DNA of 64,000 bases, from assembly GCA_033557465.1 (NCBI GenBank), contig CM066031.1:1065450444-1065514443 (forward strand), read 5' to 3'. Position 1 is the stretch's first letter; each line of letters begins with the position of its first letter. A program made the translations under genes and the position numbers. The notes beneath the pieces are model-generated. The model did not search any database. It was not told the origin of the DNA and saw only the letters and a program-made list of their open reading frames with translations. This stretch comes from Ichthyophis bannanicus (taxonomy: Eukaryota > Chordata > Amphibia > Gymnophiona > Ichthyophiidae). Below, piece by piece: positions 1 through 9,947 of the stretch.

Positions 1-1605
1 TTTATTAAAAAAGTATATTTCGCCTATTTCGGTTTGAAGTTAGGCGATCAAGACAAACCGTGGGCTCCTCACAAAGTGTGCAAGACATGTGAGGAAGATC
101 TACGCTTATGGATGAAAGGTAAAAAAAAGCATTTCGTTTCGGAATACCTATGATGTGGCGTGAACAAAGAGACCACAGCAGTGACTGCTATTTTTGCTCT
201 TGCATTGTGAAGGGATACAACTTAAAAAATAAGAACGTAATAAGTTACCCCAACCTTCCCTCAGCAATTAGGCCTATGCCTCATAGCACGAAGTACCTGT
301 GCCTGAACCACCAAAATCTTTGGATCATATTTGTGTGGACGGTTCTGATCATGATAGACTCATCAGATGGCTTTCCCGATGAGTCCAGTACTTCCGAGTT
401 TGAAACTGAACCAGATCCGAAACCTGGACTTTTCTCTCAAGCTGAATTGAATGATTTAGTCCGGGATTTAGGACTCCCAAAAGATGCTGCCCAACTGCTA
501 GGTTCTCGGCTTAAACAGAAAAATCTATTGTCACCAGGAACAACTTTTTATTGGTACCGCAACCGCGAGACACAATTTTTGAAGTATTTCAGCAAAGAGG
601 AAGATTTAGTATTTTGCAACGATATATACGGAGTGATGGAAAAGTTTAAACTCAAGTATGATCCTGCTGAATGGCGGCTGTTCATTGATTCGTCAAAAGA
701 CAGCATAAATGGTGTTCTTCTATAATGGCAACACATTCGCTTCAGTTCCTATTGCTCACTCTGTTATTCTCCAGAAAAATACGAGAATTGGCCTGATTCT
801 TCAGAAGATTGTTATGATGAGCATAAGTGGATGATTTGTGGAGACTTTAAAATTCTATCCATGCTATTAGGGCAGCAATCCGGTTTCACCAATATCCCTG
901 CTTCCTTTGCTGTGGGATAGCCGGGCCCGCGACCTACACTGGGGGAAAAAGACTGGCCAATTCGGGAGTATTTGAGACCCGGTGAGAAAAATGTTCTTCA
1001 TGAGAGCTTGATACCTCGTGATAAATTCTATTACCAACTCTCCACATTAAGTTGGGTCTCATTAAGCAATTCATCAAGTCCCTTCCAAAAGATGGTGAGT
1101 GCTTTCGGTACCTTTGCTCAAAGTTCCCCCGACTTTCTGAATCAAAGCTAAAGGAAGGAGTGTTTGTTGGCCCTGATATAAGGAAAACTCATTTCAGATG
1201 GAGCATTCGCTGAAACGATGTCTGAGAAGGAAAAAGAAGCCTGGGATTCCTTCAAGGATGTTGTTCTCAAATTCTTGGGGAACAGGCGGGATGAGAACTA
1301 TAAGGATATTGTTGCCAGGATGCTCAATGCCTTCAAAGAACAAGGCTGTAACATGAGCCTGAAAGTCCATTTCTTGCACTCCCATGTGAACTACTTTCCC
1401 GAAAACTTGGGGGCGTACAGTGAAGAACAAGGTGAAAGTTTCACCAGGACATCAAGGACGCAGAGAGAAGGTACCAAGAAGATGGAACACCACTATGATG
1501 GCTGATTTCTGCTGGTTGCTGCTGCGGGAAACCCCAGATGAAAAATACGCCAAGCAGCGCACCAAGAGAAGCTCGGAAGAAGAAACGGGCCCACCAGGAG
1601 ATTGA
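1..1605 (+). pseudogene. Frameshifted copy of a multicopy gene of unknown function, known to me mainly from arthropods
   Basis: The copy runs in from the window edge. The first 129 bases read through a Cys-rich segment (VCKTCEEDLR, WMKGKKK). The frame then shifts in an A8 run at 121-128 and continues from about 129 into MMWREQRDHSSDCYFC, which carries a further Cys pair. A 191-codon open stretch (150-725) includes a Pro-rich segment and ends in FIDSSK. Homologous text continues in changing frames: WMICGDFK near 830, WDSRARD near 915, HIKLGLIKQF near 1047, VFVGPDIRK near 1160, SLKVHFLHSHVNYFPENLG near 1357, FHQDIKDAERRYQ near 1440 and MMADFCW near 1495. I count at least five frame changes, so this copy is dead. 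No intron is visible. I recognise the family from memory as an uncharacterised multicopy protein of insects and other invertebrates; I assign no biochemical function. Confidence 0.6.
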
Positions 1606-2190
1606 TTGACCCAAGAATGACTTTAAATCTAAACTGTGTTGACAAATATCGTGTTTTTACTAAACTTTGAAATAAAATTTGCTAGTTATTACCACAGTGT
1701 CGGATCTCATTTATTAGAATTTATTTTCACACCATCGGGTGTTTGTCTTCATGTATGCAAAGGTGCGGTTTGCATTTTCTATTCTTACAACATACCTGTA
1801 CAACATTTTGCACATTTCTTTGCTTTGCTTTGTGTCTAACCTCGCTCTTATATGCTCAATGTTTGTGCACATGTATGTGGCTGTTTTTAAGTGCAGACAA
1901 TTTTGCTACCATCACAGTGTGTTTTGTTGACATTACTCTATTCTTATGTGCTGCCTTGTTACAATTTTCTTTATTCTTATTTGAATAACTACTAAACAAT
2001 TAGTATAAAGAATTCATCCAAGAAACTTATCTCGATCGCACTCAATCTGAAACGTTCACCTCAAACTGCTAACACAATGTAGCAAAAAATCTGTACGTGA
2101 TGGAGCAAATTGGTTACCAGATTTGGATTCAGCGCACCAAAAAACGTAAAAATCAATCGAAACATTAGAGGCAGTTTAAAAAAAAATTTT
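1606..2190. other. Unassigned AT-rich stretch
   Basis: Short overlapping open frames with hydrophobic, low-complexity translations, consistent with non-coding AT-rich DNA. It may include the 3' flank of the broken gene copy on its left. No terminal repeat is seen. Confidence 0.4.
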
Positions 2191-2196
2191 TTTAGT

Positions 2197-2750
2197 TTAC
2201 CTGTGCAATCGATCTACGTTTACCCGTTCCACTCCGTTCATTAATTTATAGACTTCTATCATATCTCCCCTCAGCTGTCTCTTTTCCAGGTTAAAGAGCC
2301 CTAACCTTTTTAGCCTTTCTTCATAGGAGTATCCTTCCATCCCCTTTACCATTTTGGTGGCTCTTCTCTGAACCTTTTCTAATAATGCTATATCCTTTTT
2401 AAGATACGGTGACCAGAATTGCACATAATATTCAAGGTGCGGTCTCACATGGAACGATATAGAGGCATTATAATATCCTTTGTTTTATTTTCCATTCCTT
2501 TCCTTATGATACCTAGCATTCTATTTACTCTCTTGGCCGCTGCTGCACACTGGGCCTAGGGTTTTAACATGTTATCCACAATGATGCCTAAATCTTTTTC
2601 CTGGGTGGTGGTTCCTAACGTGGAGCCTTGCATCGTGTAATCATAGTTTGGGTTTTTCTTCCCTAGGTGCATAACTTTGCATTTGTCCACATTAAATTTC
2701 ATCTGCCATTTTGATGCCCAGTCTTTCAATTTATCAAGATCCTCTTGCAA
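2197..2750 (-). pseudogene. CR1 reverse transcriptase C-terminal half, broken
   Basis: Two open pieces in the same LINE. At 2556-2750 the text is KLKDWASKWQMKFNVDKCKV followed by MHLGKKN, the region downstream of the RT active site; then GTTTQEKDLGIIVDN. At 2197-2448 it is the typical CR1 C-terminus ([54 protein letters not shown]). The stretch at 2450-2555 still encodes family text but contains stops. It is non-functional. It extends the chimeric reading frame immediately upstream on the same strand. Confidence 0.85.
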
Positions 2751-2780
2751 TTTTCCACAATCCTCTTGGGTTTTAACAAC

Positions 2781-3548
2781 TTAAAATAGTTTTGTGTCAT
2801 CTGAAAATTTGATAACCTCACTCGTTATTCCACTTTCCAGGTCATTTATAAATATGTCAAAAAGCAGCGGACCCAGCACAGATCCCTGGGGTACACCACT
2901 ATTCACCTTTCTCCATTGGCGTGAGAATGCTACCCTGGAAGCTCTGGATTTCAACTTCCTACCTAAAAGCCTAAATTTAGCCTCCAGAACCTCCCTACCA
3001 CATTTTCCTATGTCATTGGTACCGACATGTACCAAGACAGCAGACTCCTCCCCAGCACTATCTATGACCTTATCTAGGTGGCGCGTGAGGTCTGCTACCT
3101 TCGCACCAAGCAGGCATATTACCAGGCGATCCTCACGTCCACCAGCAACCCAGCTATCTACATGCCTAATGATCAAATCACCAACTATAACGGCTGTCCT
3201 AACACTTCCCTCATGGGCACATGGCCCTGGAGAAACATCCTCGGTGCGAGAGGGTTTTACATCACCTGGAGGACAGGTACTAGTTACAGGATCACTTCCT
3301 GCCACACCAGGGTGATGCTCTCCTGTCATGTGACCTCTCTCCTCCATGGCAGGGATGCTGCCAGACTGGAGGTGGGACTTCAGGACTATATCCCTGTAGG
3401 TCTCGTCTATGTACCTCTCTGTCTTCCTTATGTTTTCCAAGTCTGCTACTCTAGCCTCTAGAGAACAGACTCCTTCCCTGAGAGCAAAGAGCTCCTTGCA
3501 CCTAGTGCACACGTAAGACCTCTCACCAACTGGGAGAAAATCATACAC
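2781..3548 (-). pseudogene. Chimeric CR1 ORF: ORF1 esterase-like domain fused in frame to reverse transcriptase
   Basis: A single open frame of 255 codons joins two proteins that are normally separate. Residues about 1-55 are Cys-containing and helix-prone ([15 protein letters not shown], then [10 protein letters not shown]). Residues about 115-195 resemble the SGNH/GDSL-type esterase domain known in some CR1 ORF1 proteins: [12 protein letters not shown], where the usual nucleophile Ser is replaced by Leu, then [11 protein letters not shown] and [11 protein letters not shown]. From residue about 206 the text is [22 protein letters not shown] and FSDDTKLF in place of the usual YADD box. The junction lies near 2930. 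Two lesions in key residues (GDS to GDL, YADD to FSDD) argue against activity. An internal deletion before or during insertion is the simplest origin. Confidence 0.75.
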
Positions 3549-3600
3549 GTGACACTCAATGCAAAAGACTGGAAAGCCCCCATCTCACTGCTGGACTGCT

Positions 3601-3814
3601 GTCTGCATCTTAGTTTTAAGTTTGTGTTTAGATCTTTAAGTTCTTTACTTACTAAGGGTTGCTATAGATATTTATACTAATAAAACTGTACCTAATATGT
3701 TTAATATACCTTGTTCACCTGAAGCTTAATTAATCTCAGGTCCTTAGTGTATGACTGATTTGGGTAACGAGCTTCACCTGAGAGCACCTCCTGTCTTTTA
3801 AGATGTGTAAGTAC
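3601..3814. other. Unassigned flank between CR1 and hAT
   Basis: No coding text or clear repeat. The sequence next to the hAT insertion site supplies the duplicated octamer at 3815-3822. Confidence 0.4.
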
Positions 3815-3903
3815 CTATAAAGCAGGGGTCTCAAACTCAAATTGCTTTGAGGGCCAAATGAGGACTTGTAGAGTAACCCGGGGGCCGCACAAGACACAGG
3901 CCT

Positions 3904-3960
3904 CATTTGCATAAGGGCATCATTTGCATAAGGGCATCATTTGCATAAATATTTGCATAA
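3904..3960 (+). repeat. Tandem ATTTGCAT octamer motifs inside the hAT element
   Basis: The octamer ATTTGCAT, the reverse of the POU/Oct recognition sequence ATGCAAAT, occurs at 3905-3912, 3922-3929, 3939-3946 and 3951-3958. The first three are in 17-bp tandem units containing AAGGGCATC. Binding is inference; the repeats are directly visible. Confidence 0.85.
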
Positions 3961-4499
3961 TGTTACCATACACTAACTTTTAGTAAACATGCAGAACATA
4001 CACCATCACCAAACAAGGAATCACAATTTAGAAACAGGAAGACAATTAAACTGGGAACCCCAAAAGTCAAACTTAGAATGTACAACACTGTAGAAATAAA
4101 ACTATAAATTGATTTCCTCTTGTATTAAATAAAGTGCAGACGTTAAAGATGCACATTTCCAAGAGCTGACATATTTCAGTTAATAAATTCAAAATAAAGA
4201 GATATTTTTCTACCTTTTGTGCATTTTTTGTTCCAGCCACTTTCTTCTGGTTTCTTCGTGTCTTCTGCTAACGCTCCATTGTCTGCTGTCCATTTGTCCT
4301 TTCTTCTTTCCTAGTTTTTTTCCATTCTCTCTACATCTGCTTTAACATAATAATCATTCTCCTTTTGCTCTTTCCTCATTCCTATTTCATCCACTCAAAT
4401 TTTACCCCTCCATCCTCAATCCCCACTTACTCTCCCAATACCCGGCCAATTGTAGATTTTTCTTCCCTCCCACACAAAATATATTTCCCCTCTCCATTT

Positions 4500-5090
4500 C
4501 ACTCTCCCAGCCCCATCCCATTCTAATCGTCCCCCAACATCAACTCCCTTCTAGCTCCTGCCCCACCCAGCATCCGCTCCCTTCTAGTCCCCGCATCATC
4601 AGCCCATTTCCAGTCCTAGCTCCCTCCCCTCACAGCCCATTTCCTTTCCAAGCCCCCCTCCCCATCAGCCCATTTCCATTCCAAGCCCCCTTCCACTCAG
4701 CCCATTTCCATTCCAAGACCCTGTCCCCATCAGCTATTTGCAGTTCAAGCTCCCCCTTCTACTTGGCCCATTTCCAGTCCTAGCACCCCCCCCCAGTCCA
4801 TTACCAGTTCTAGCCCCCCCATAGCCCATTATCAGTCCTAAGCCCCCCAACAGCCCACTTCCAGTCCTAACCCTTCCATCGCCCCATCTTCATTCTTAGC
4901 CCCCCCATAACCCCATTTTCAGTCTTAGCCCCCCAATCAGACCACCTCCAGTCCTAACCCCCATCACCCCATTTTCAGTACTATCCCCCATCACCCCATT
5001 TTCAGTCCTAACCCCCCCCCCATTACTAGTCCTAACCCCCCCCATTACTAGTCCTAATCCCCTCCCCCCCCCCATCAGCCCAAGTAAATT
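4500..5090. repeat. C-rich minisatellite inside the hAT element
   Basis: Irregular tandem units of roughly 30-40 bp carry the phrases CCCATTTCCAGTCCTAGC and CCCC tracts, repeated more than ten times with indels. The same phrases recur at 29640-30005 next to another copy of the element's interior, so the array belongs to the transposon family. Confidence 0.85.
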
Positions 5091-5099
5091 TAGTTGTAG

Positions 5100-5675
5100 C
5101 TTTTTCCCAAGCTGGAAGCCAGGAGAGTCAACAGGATATAGCTGCCGTCCCTGTGGGCCCGAGTACCCCCTGCGATCCGCTCTCCAACGACCCGGCCCGC
5201 AGGCCTTCTTTCTGTGCAGGTCGCTGCTCACTCGCCGGGCTGCAGGCTCTTGACCGTGCTCACCTGAGATCGCTGGGGCTGCACGGCTCAGGCAGGCTTA
5301 CAGTAGCAGCAGGCGGAGCGAAGCGGCTCCAACCGCGGGGATCCGCGGCTTTTCCGCTGGCGCTCACAGTTGCAGTCAGCAGGTGACAGAAAGCAGCACC
5401 TGCCTCGGGGGCACGCTCTTCCTCCTCCCGCACCCGTAAATCGCCACCGACCGGTCTCTCAGGCACTGGAGAGGATCCACACACTGTCATCAACCTGGAA
5501 CGGTGAAGCCCCGGGCGGGGGGGGGGAAATGTTGCTGTTTAGCGGACGTTAGCTTTAGTTGGGGGAATCCCGGCAGCAGCAGCAGAAGCCGGGGGGGGGG
5601 GGGTTTGGCCTCTGCATCGCGGGCCGCACAAAGGTCTCTCGCGGGCCGCATGCGGCCCGCGGGCCGCGTGTTTGA
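5100..5675. other. GC- and CpG-rich segment at the right end of the hAT element
   Basis: Strongly GC-rich compared with its flanks, with many CpGs (GCGGGCCGC, GGGGATCCGCGGC) and two G-homopolymer runs near 5517 and 5590. Open frames here are compositional and resemble no protein family I know. It could act as a CpG island when unmethylated; that is inference. Confidence 0.5.
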
Positions 5676-5879
5676 GACCCCTGCTATAAAGCTACGATTA
5701 TCCCAGGGGTGGGTGGGTGTTGGGGAGGGAGGGAGGGAAATAACACTTATTAAAAGAGGGCTGCTACACAGTACCCTGTCCTGTGCTGTGCTGCTGAGGT
5801 AAGCTATATTCTGATTTGATTTAAATTATAGTTCTTTGCTGCTGCTAGGCTCTAACTTATTATGAAATTTAAACTACCA

Positions 5880-6110
5880 TCTCTTTTCCAGGTTGAAGAG
5901 CCCCAAACCTCTTAGCCTCTCTTCATAGGAGTATCCTTCCATCCCCTTTACCATTTTGGTGGCTCTTCTCTGCACCTTTTCTAATAACGCTATATCCTTT
6001 TTAAGATATGGTGACTAGAACTACACACAATATTCAAGGTGCGATCGTACCATGGAACTATCCAGAGGCATTATAATATCCTTTGTTTTATTTTTCATTT
6101 GTGTAATCTC
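5880..6110 (-). mobile_element. CR1 LINE 3' coding fragment
   Basis: The minus strand encodes the CR1 C-terminal text seen at 2197-2448 (family phrases [27 protein letters not shown]) with point differences and stops. It is separated from more CR1 sequence at 6336-6830 by an unrelated retroposon (6115-6335). Confidence 0.8.
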
Positions 6111-6114
6111 CTTT

Positions 6115-6335
6115 TCCCGTCCCTAACCTTCCCTGTTGTTTCTTCCCTACCCCCTCCATGTCTCTCTTGTCTATTCTTTTAAACAGAAATTGTACTTTTT
6201 TAAACAGATATTGTATTTCTTTTCCTTTCCAGGCTTCGGCCTCTTTTTAGACAATTGTTTTTATATTGTACATCGCTTTGATTTCTGTAGAAAGGCGATT
6301 TTATCAAAAACTAATAAACATAAACATTCCTTTCC
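6115..6335 (+). mobile_element. Short retroposon with LINE-type 3' tail inserted in CR1
   Basis: Pyrimidine-rich body, then a tail with the layout TATTGTACATCGCTTTGATT ... AGGCGATTTTATCAAAAACTAATAAACATAAAC. The same layout (TGTA[AC]A-CGC-TTGA-T, a short spacer, then AAATAAA) closes the SINE at 16245, the element at 16555 and the L2 LINE at 43380-43453. It sits between two minus-strand CR1 pieces that read continuously, so it is younger than that CR1. Confidence 0.6.
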
Positions 6336-6840
6336 TTATGATACCTAGCATTTTTCCCTTTTCCATGTCATTTATGAATATGTCAAAAAGCAGCAGACCC
6401 AGCACAGATCCCTGGGGTACTCCACTATTCACCTTTTTCCATTGGGGAAATTGGCCATTTAGCTCTACCCTCTGCTTTCTAGCTTTTAACCAGTTCCTGA
6501 TCCACAATAGTACACTGCCTCCTATCCCATGACTTTTTAGTTTTCCCAAAAGTCTCTGATGAGGGACCTTGTCAAAGGCTTTCTGAAAGTCCAGATACAC
6601 TATATCAACCGACTCACCTTTGTCTACCTGTTTATTCACACCTTCAAAAAAACATAACAGATTAGTAAGACAATATCTTCCTTGTCTAAAGCCATGTTGG
6701 CTTTCTCCCATTAAGCCATGACTATCTACATGATGAGTAATTTTGTTCTTTATAATGGTTTCTACCATTTTTCCCGGTACTGTAGTTTCCCGGATCACCC
6801 CTGGAATCCTTTTTAAAAATTGGCGTTACCTGAAGATTGG
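6304..6840 (-). pseudogene. CR1 reverse transcriptase fragment (fingers and palm)
   Basis: A 164-codon open frame on the minus strand (6304-6798) contains HGFRQGRYCLTNLL, the first catalytic box VYLDFQKAFDKVPHQRLLGK, and [20 protein letters not shown] with FDIFINDMEKGK. The YADD box would lie downstream but is interrupted by the retroposon at 6115-6335. Upstream, an in-frame stop near 6799 separates it from weaker RT text (NFKKDSRGDP-type). The catalytic Asp of box A is intact, but the fragment cannot be active. Confidence 0.85.
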
Positions 6841-6944
6841 AGGATCGCCAATGTATTACAGATTATTTTAATGGTAGTTCACAGATTACTACTAGCAGGT
6901 CTGCAATCTCATATTTCAGTTCTTTCAAACACCCTCCACCCAGT

Positions 6945-7640
6945 GTGCAGCAGTGGCCAAGAAAGCAAATAGAATACTAGGAAATATAAGGAAAGCAATG
7001 GAGAATAAAACAATGGATATTATAATGCCTCTGTATCATTCCATGGTGCAACTGCACCTTGAATATTGTGTGCAATTTTGGTCCCCATATCTTAAAAATG
7101 ATATAAAAGAAAAGGTAGAGAGAAGAGCCACCATAATGGTAAAAAGGGAAGGATAGCCCTATGAGGAGAGGCTTAAAAGTTAGGGTTCTTCATCTTGGAA
7201 AAGAGTCGGCTGAGGGGAGAAATGATAGAAGTTTATAAATTAATGAATGGAGTAGAACGGGTAAACGTAGATCCAAAAGGAGAAAGACTAGGGGACATGC
7301 AATGAAGCTAGAATGTAACCCATTTAAGACTAATAATAGAAAATATTTTTTCACTCAATTAATAATCAAACTCTGGAATTGGTTACCGGAGGATGTAGTA
7401 AAAACTGTTAGTGTAGCTGGATTTAAAAAAGGTCTGGACAAGTTCCTGGAGGAAAGGTTCATAAACCATTATTAAAGAGGACCTGTGAAATGCACTGCTT
7501 ATCCTGGGACAAGCATTGTGGAATTTGTGTGCCTTTTGGGATCCTGCCAGGTACATCTGACTTGGAATGGTCACTGTTGGAAACAGGATACTAGGCTTGA
7601 TGGATATTGGTCTTACCTAGTATGGCATATCTTATGTTCT
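6945..7640 (+). mobile_element. CR1 LINE 3' end, opposite orientation to its left neighbour
   Basis: The plus strand encodes AKKANRILGNIRKAMENKT, then [17 protein letters not shown] and decayed C-terminal text. It continues through the 3' UTR, including GGTTACCGGAGGATGTAGT, GGGCTTGATGG-type text (here AGGCTTGATGG) and the terminal TATGGCATATCTTATGTTCTTA. That terminus matches the CR1 ends at 28160-28470 and, reversed, 59880 and 62195. The copy abuts a minus-strand CR1 across about 100 bp. Confidence 0.88.
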
Positions 7641-9760
7641 TAGTCAGTCATTGATTCATGTAAATAACTAAAATACCAACATTTACACTCTTGGCACCTA
7701 AAGCTAGACATCCTTATAAAATTACACTCACTCAGTATAGCTCATACCTACTCTGTTCATCTACCCTCAAGAGTAGGCTAGAGAGATCCTCAAAAAAGCT
7801 CCCAAAGAATTTTTCCATTTAATTCCTTGACTATGAATTGTTTTTTTTGCTTCTGTTTGTGCAGATGTGTTACTTTTCTTTATTAGTCATGTTGGGTCTG
7901 GGGTTCCACAACATTTTTCTTCATTTCTGACGATGGTATCTGCAGTCTTCCTAAGTTCTCTTCTCCAACTCACAGTTTAGTCGATGAGAACTCATATTTC
8001 ATAGTAGCATATGAAATACAATAAAGCGGGGCTGAGAACTCAGAGAAGCGCAGGAGATTTACCTGCCAACCCATAAATGATTTTTAAAATCCTGGTTGAA
8101 TTGTCAGTGAGGTGTAGACTACTGTATTGTGTTCTCTGCAATTTGCCTGTGCTTCGCTTCTGCACAAAATTGAATAAAAACGTTTGATTATTGTTAGAAA
8201 GCATTTTCTTACAAATCTATGCTAAACATAGCTGGAAGCATAAATTATAGTACTCAAAAGTCTGACGCCAATTTAAAAATTGCATTTCTTTACTAAACCA
8301 GAAACGTTAATGCTACCCGTTTCAGCAATAAATGTGTTTACCTTCAGGAAACCAAATGGACTGATTTTGAACCCAATAAAGCATTCTTTGTTGGGTTATC
8401 TCAGCCAAGGCTTCAAGATCAAACTCAACACTGGAACATAATTCTTTCACTATTAACAACCGCCAGTGGAAGCAAGGCTATAATTCTTATCTTGCATTTG
8501 TCAGTAATATTTTGGAAGGGTCTTGTAACAAATCATCTTCCACCCTATCCTGAATCTTCAACTCTTATCCACCTTTATTCATTGAATGCAGCAAAAATAC
8601 AAGAACCGTAACATTCCACTGCCTTTAAAACACTGTAATAGCTAAACTTGCCGGGCTTGGGGAGCACATTGATGCAGCTACAGAACAGGCCAAGAACTTA
8701 GCTGCAAATTATAACTGGTTTCTGAATGCCATGCAAATATCCATGAGAAGGAATCTTCCACAAAGCTTCAGACCAAACTATGTACGCTGACAATGCAAGA
8801 ACTGCAAATTGCTATGAACAGTCCAAACAGAAGTTTGAATTGATCCTTTTGTGCAGGATACTGTTCCAGTAAGAGAAAGCCCGGGAGACCATGATTAAAA
8901 GTACAGATGTTTATCTATTTATTTATTTAAGGACTTACTTACATTTCACTACACACGTAATCAAACAAGACACCTGAGGTGAGATACAATATCTAAAAAA
9001 ACTACATTTCACACATTACAACAAATTGAAATAGGCATATGTAGCAGGACTCCCAGAATTGTCCCTCTATAGTTAAAATGATGAAAATTCTGGAGTCCCT
9101 GCTGCTTATCTGATTTGTGCTTAGAGTGATGCAATGGAGGGTAACCTGCATGTCCACTGCTGGGCAGTGGGTGTATCTTTTTAGGATCTGGCAGGAACTC
9201 TTTAAGGCCCTGTGTATTTGGAAAAAGCAGTTTACTTTGTGACAGTGAGTAGGATAGGTACAGTGCATGCCATCTTAACCGTGGAAAGCCAATCTCTGGG
9301 CGAGGAACCAAACTCCATTGTATCCATAGCATTCAGAACAGGAGTATGTGAGAAGAGAAAAAATTCTTGATTTTTGTCTTTGGGGAAGAGAAGCGATTTC
9401 TTCTATTTTGTTCTTATCTAAGGAAGGGCACTTTGAAAAGTGTTCGGGGTAGTGGCACTAACATTGAATGAACTTGGTCTAAGTTGAAAGGAGGCATTGT
9501 GATGTTTGGAGAATGTTTCTGTGAGAGTGTTTTGCAGGAGAATGCAGAGGAGTCTGGAGTCCAGGGCTCTGAGGAACAGCAACGGAAAGGGCATCCACCC
9601 AAGCCCCTACAGGAGGATTAAAGCTGAGGACACTAAAGAGGGACCTTCATGGTGCCAAATCAGTGAGAGAAAAAGGAATTAGGAAATACATAATCTTTCC
9701 TATTTTGAATTTCACCACACTCTATACTGTATACTTGATTTCACTAATAAACCAAAAAAA
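7640..9760. other. Unassigned, about 2.1 kb without a recognisable gene or repeat
   Basis: No open frame longer than 107 codons and no family resemblance in any frame. A short ATTTATTTATTTA run at about 8913 could be the A-rich tail of a minus-strand retroposon. Two overlapping minus-strand frames at 9002-9332 lack recognisable motifs and are probably chance. Confidence 0.5.
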
Positions 9761-9947
9761 AATCCTAACCCCATCCAGTTCCCAACCAAAGCCTGCCCCA
9801 ACCCCAATCTCAACACAGCGACCACCACCTACCATAAAAGGTAAGCCTCCTCACTCAACCTATCATACCCCTATTCAAATCCCCATCCCCTACTCGTTCA
9901 GCACTACATGCCCAGTATGCCCATCCATCCCCATTACAGCTCATTAA
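9760..9947. repeat. C/A-rich low-complexity tract
   Basis: Pyrimidine-poor CCA/CCCA-rich sequence (CCCATCC, CCCCAACC phrases) ends at the mariner insertion site. Its long open frame is compositional (Pro/Thr/Ser-rich). Confidence 0.6.

Larger units (their letters stand above)
2191..3600 (-). mobile_element. CR1-type LINE, internally deleted and 3'-truncated
   Basis: Read on the minus strand, this copy starts with a Cys/coiled-coil and esterase-like ORF1 segment (from about 3548). It jumps directly into the reverse transcriptase region (about 2930), then passes the palm/thumb text (2556-2750) and the conserved C-terminal text [16 protein letters not shown] (2197-2448). The endonuclease and the front half of the RT, including the first catalytic Asp, are missing. 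The 3' UTR is also lost, because the copy stops shortly after VNVDRLHR. The same C-terminal text recurs in other copies in this window (5880-6110, 6945-7640, 62190-62665), which supports one family. Confidence 0.85.
3815..5691. mobile_element. Complete non-autonomous hAT-type transposon with 8-bp target duplication
   Basis: The element spans 3823-5683. It begins CAGGGGTCTCAAAC and ends with the exact inverse, GTTTGAGACCCCTG. It is flanked by a perfect 8-bp direct repeat CTATAAAG (3815-3822 and 5684-5691). Terminal CAGGGGT and an 8-bp duplication are hAT hallmarks. It is 1,861 bp long with no transposase reading frame, so it must have been moved in trans. The interior is composite: an octamer-motif cluster (3904-3960), an AT-rich core (about 3960-4480), a C-rich minisatellite (about 4500-5090), and a GC- and CpG-rich segment ending in GGGCCGCA-type repeats (about 5100-5670). 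Confidence 0.92.

Noticed and set aside
4896..5802. Several Gly/Pro-rich frames in the GC-rich right part of the hAT element
   Set aside because: Open on both strands because stop codons are rare in GC-rich DNA; translations follow the minisatellite and CpG composition.
9002..9332. Overlapping minus-strand frames of 88 and 107 codons as a possible gene
   Set aside because: No motif, codon pattern or neighbouring signal; two frames cover the same bases equally well, as expected by chance.
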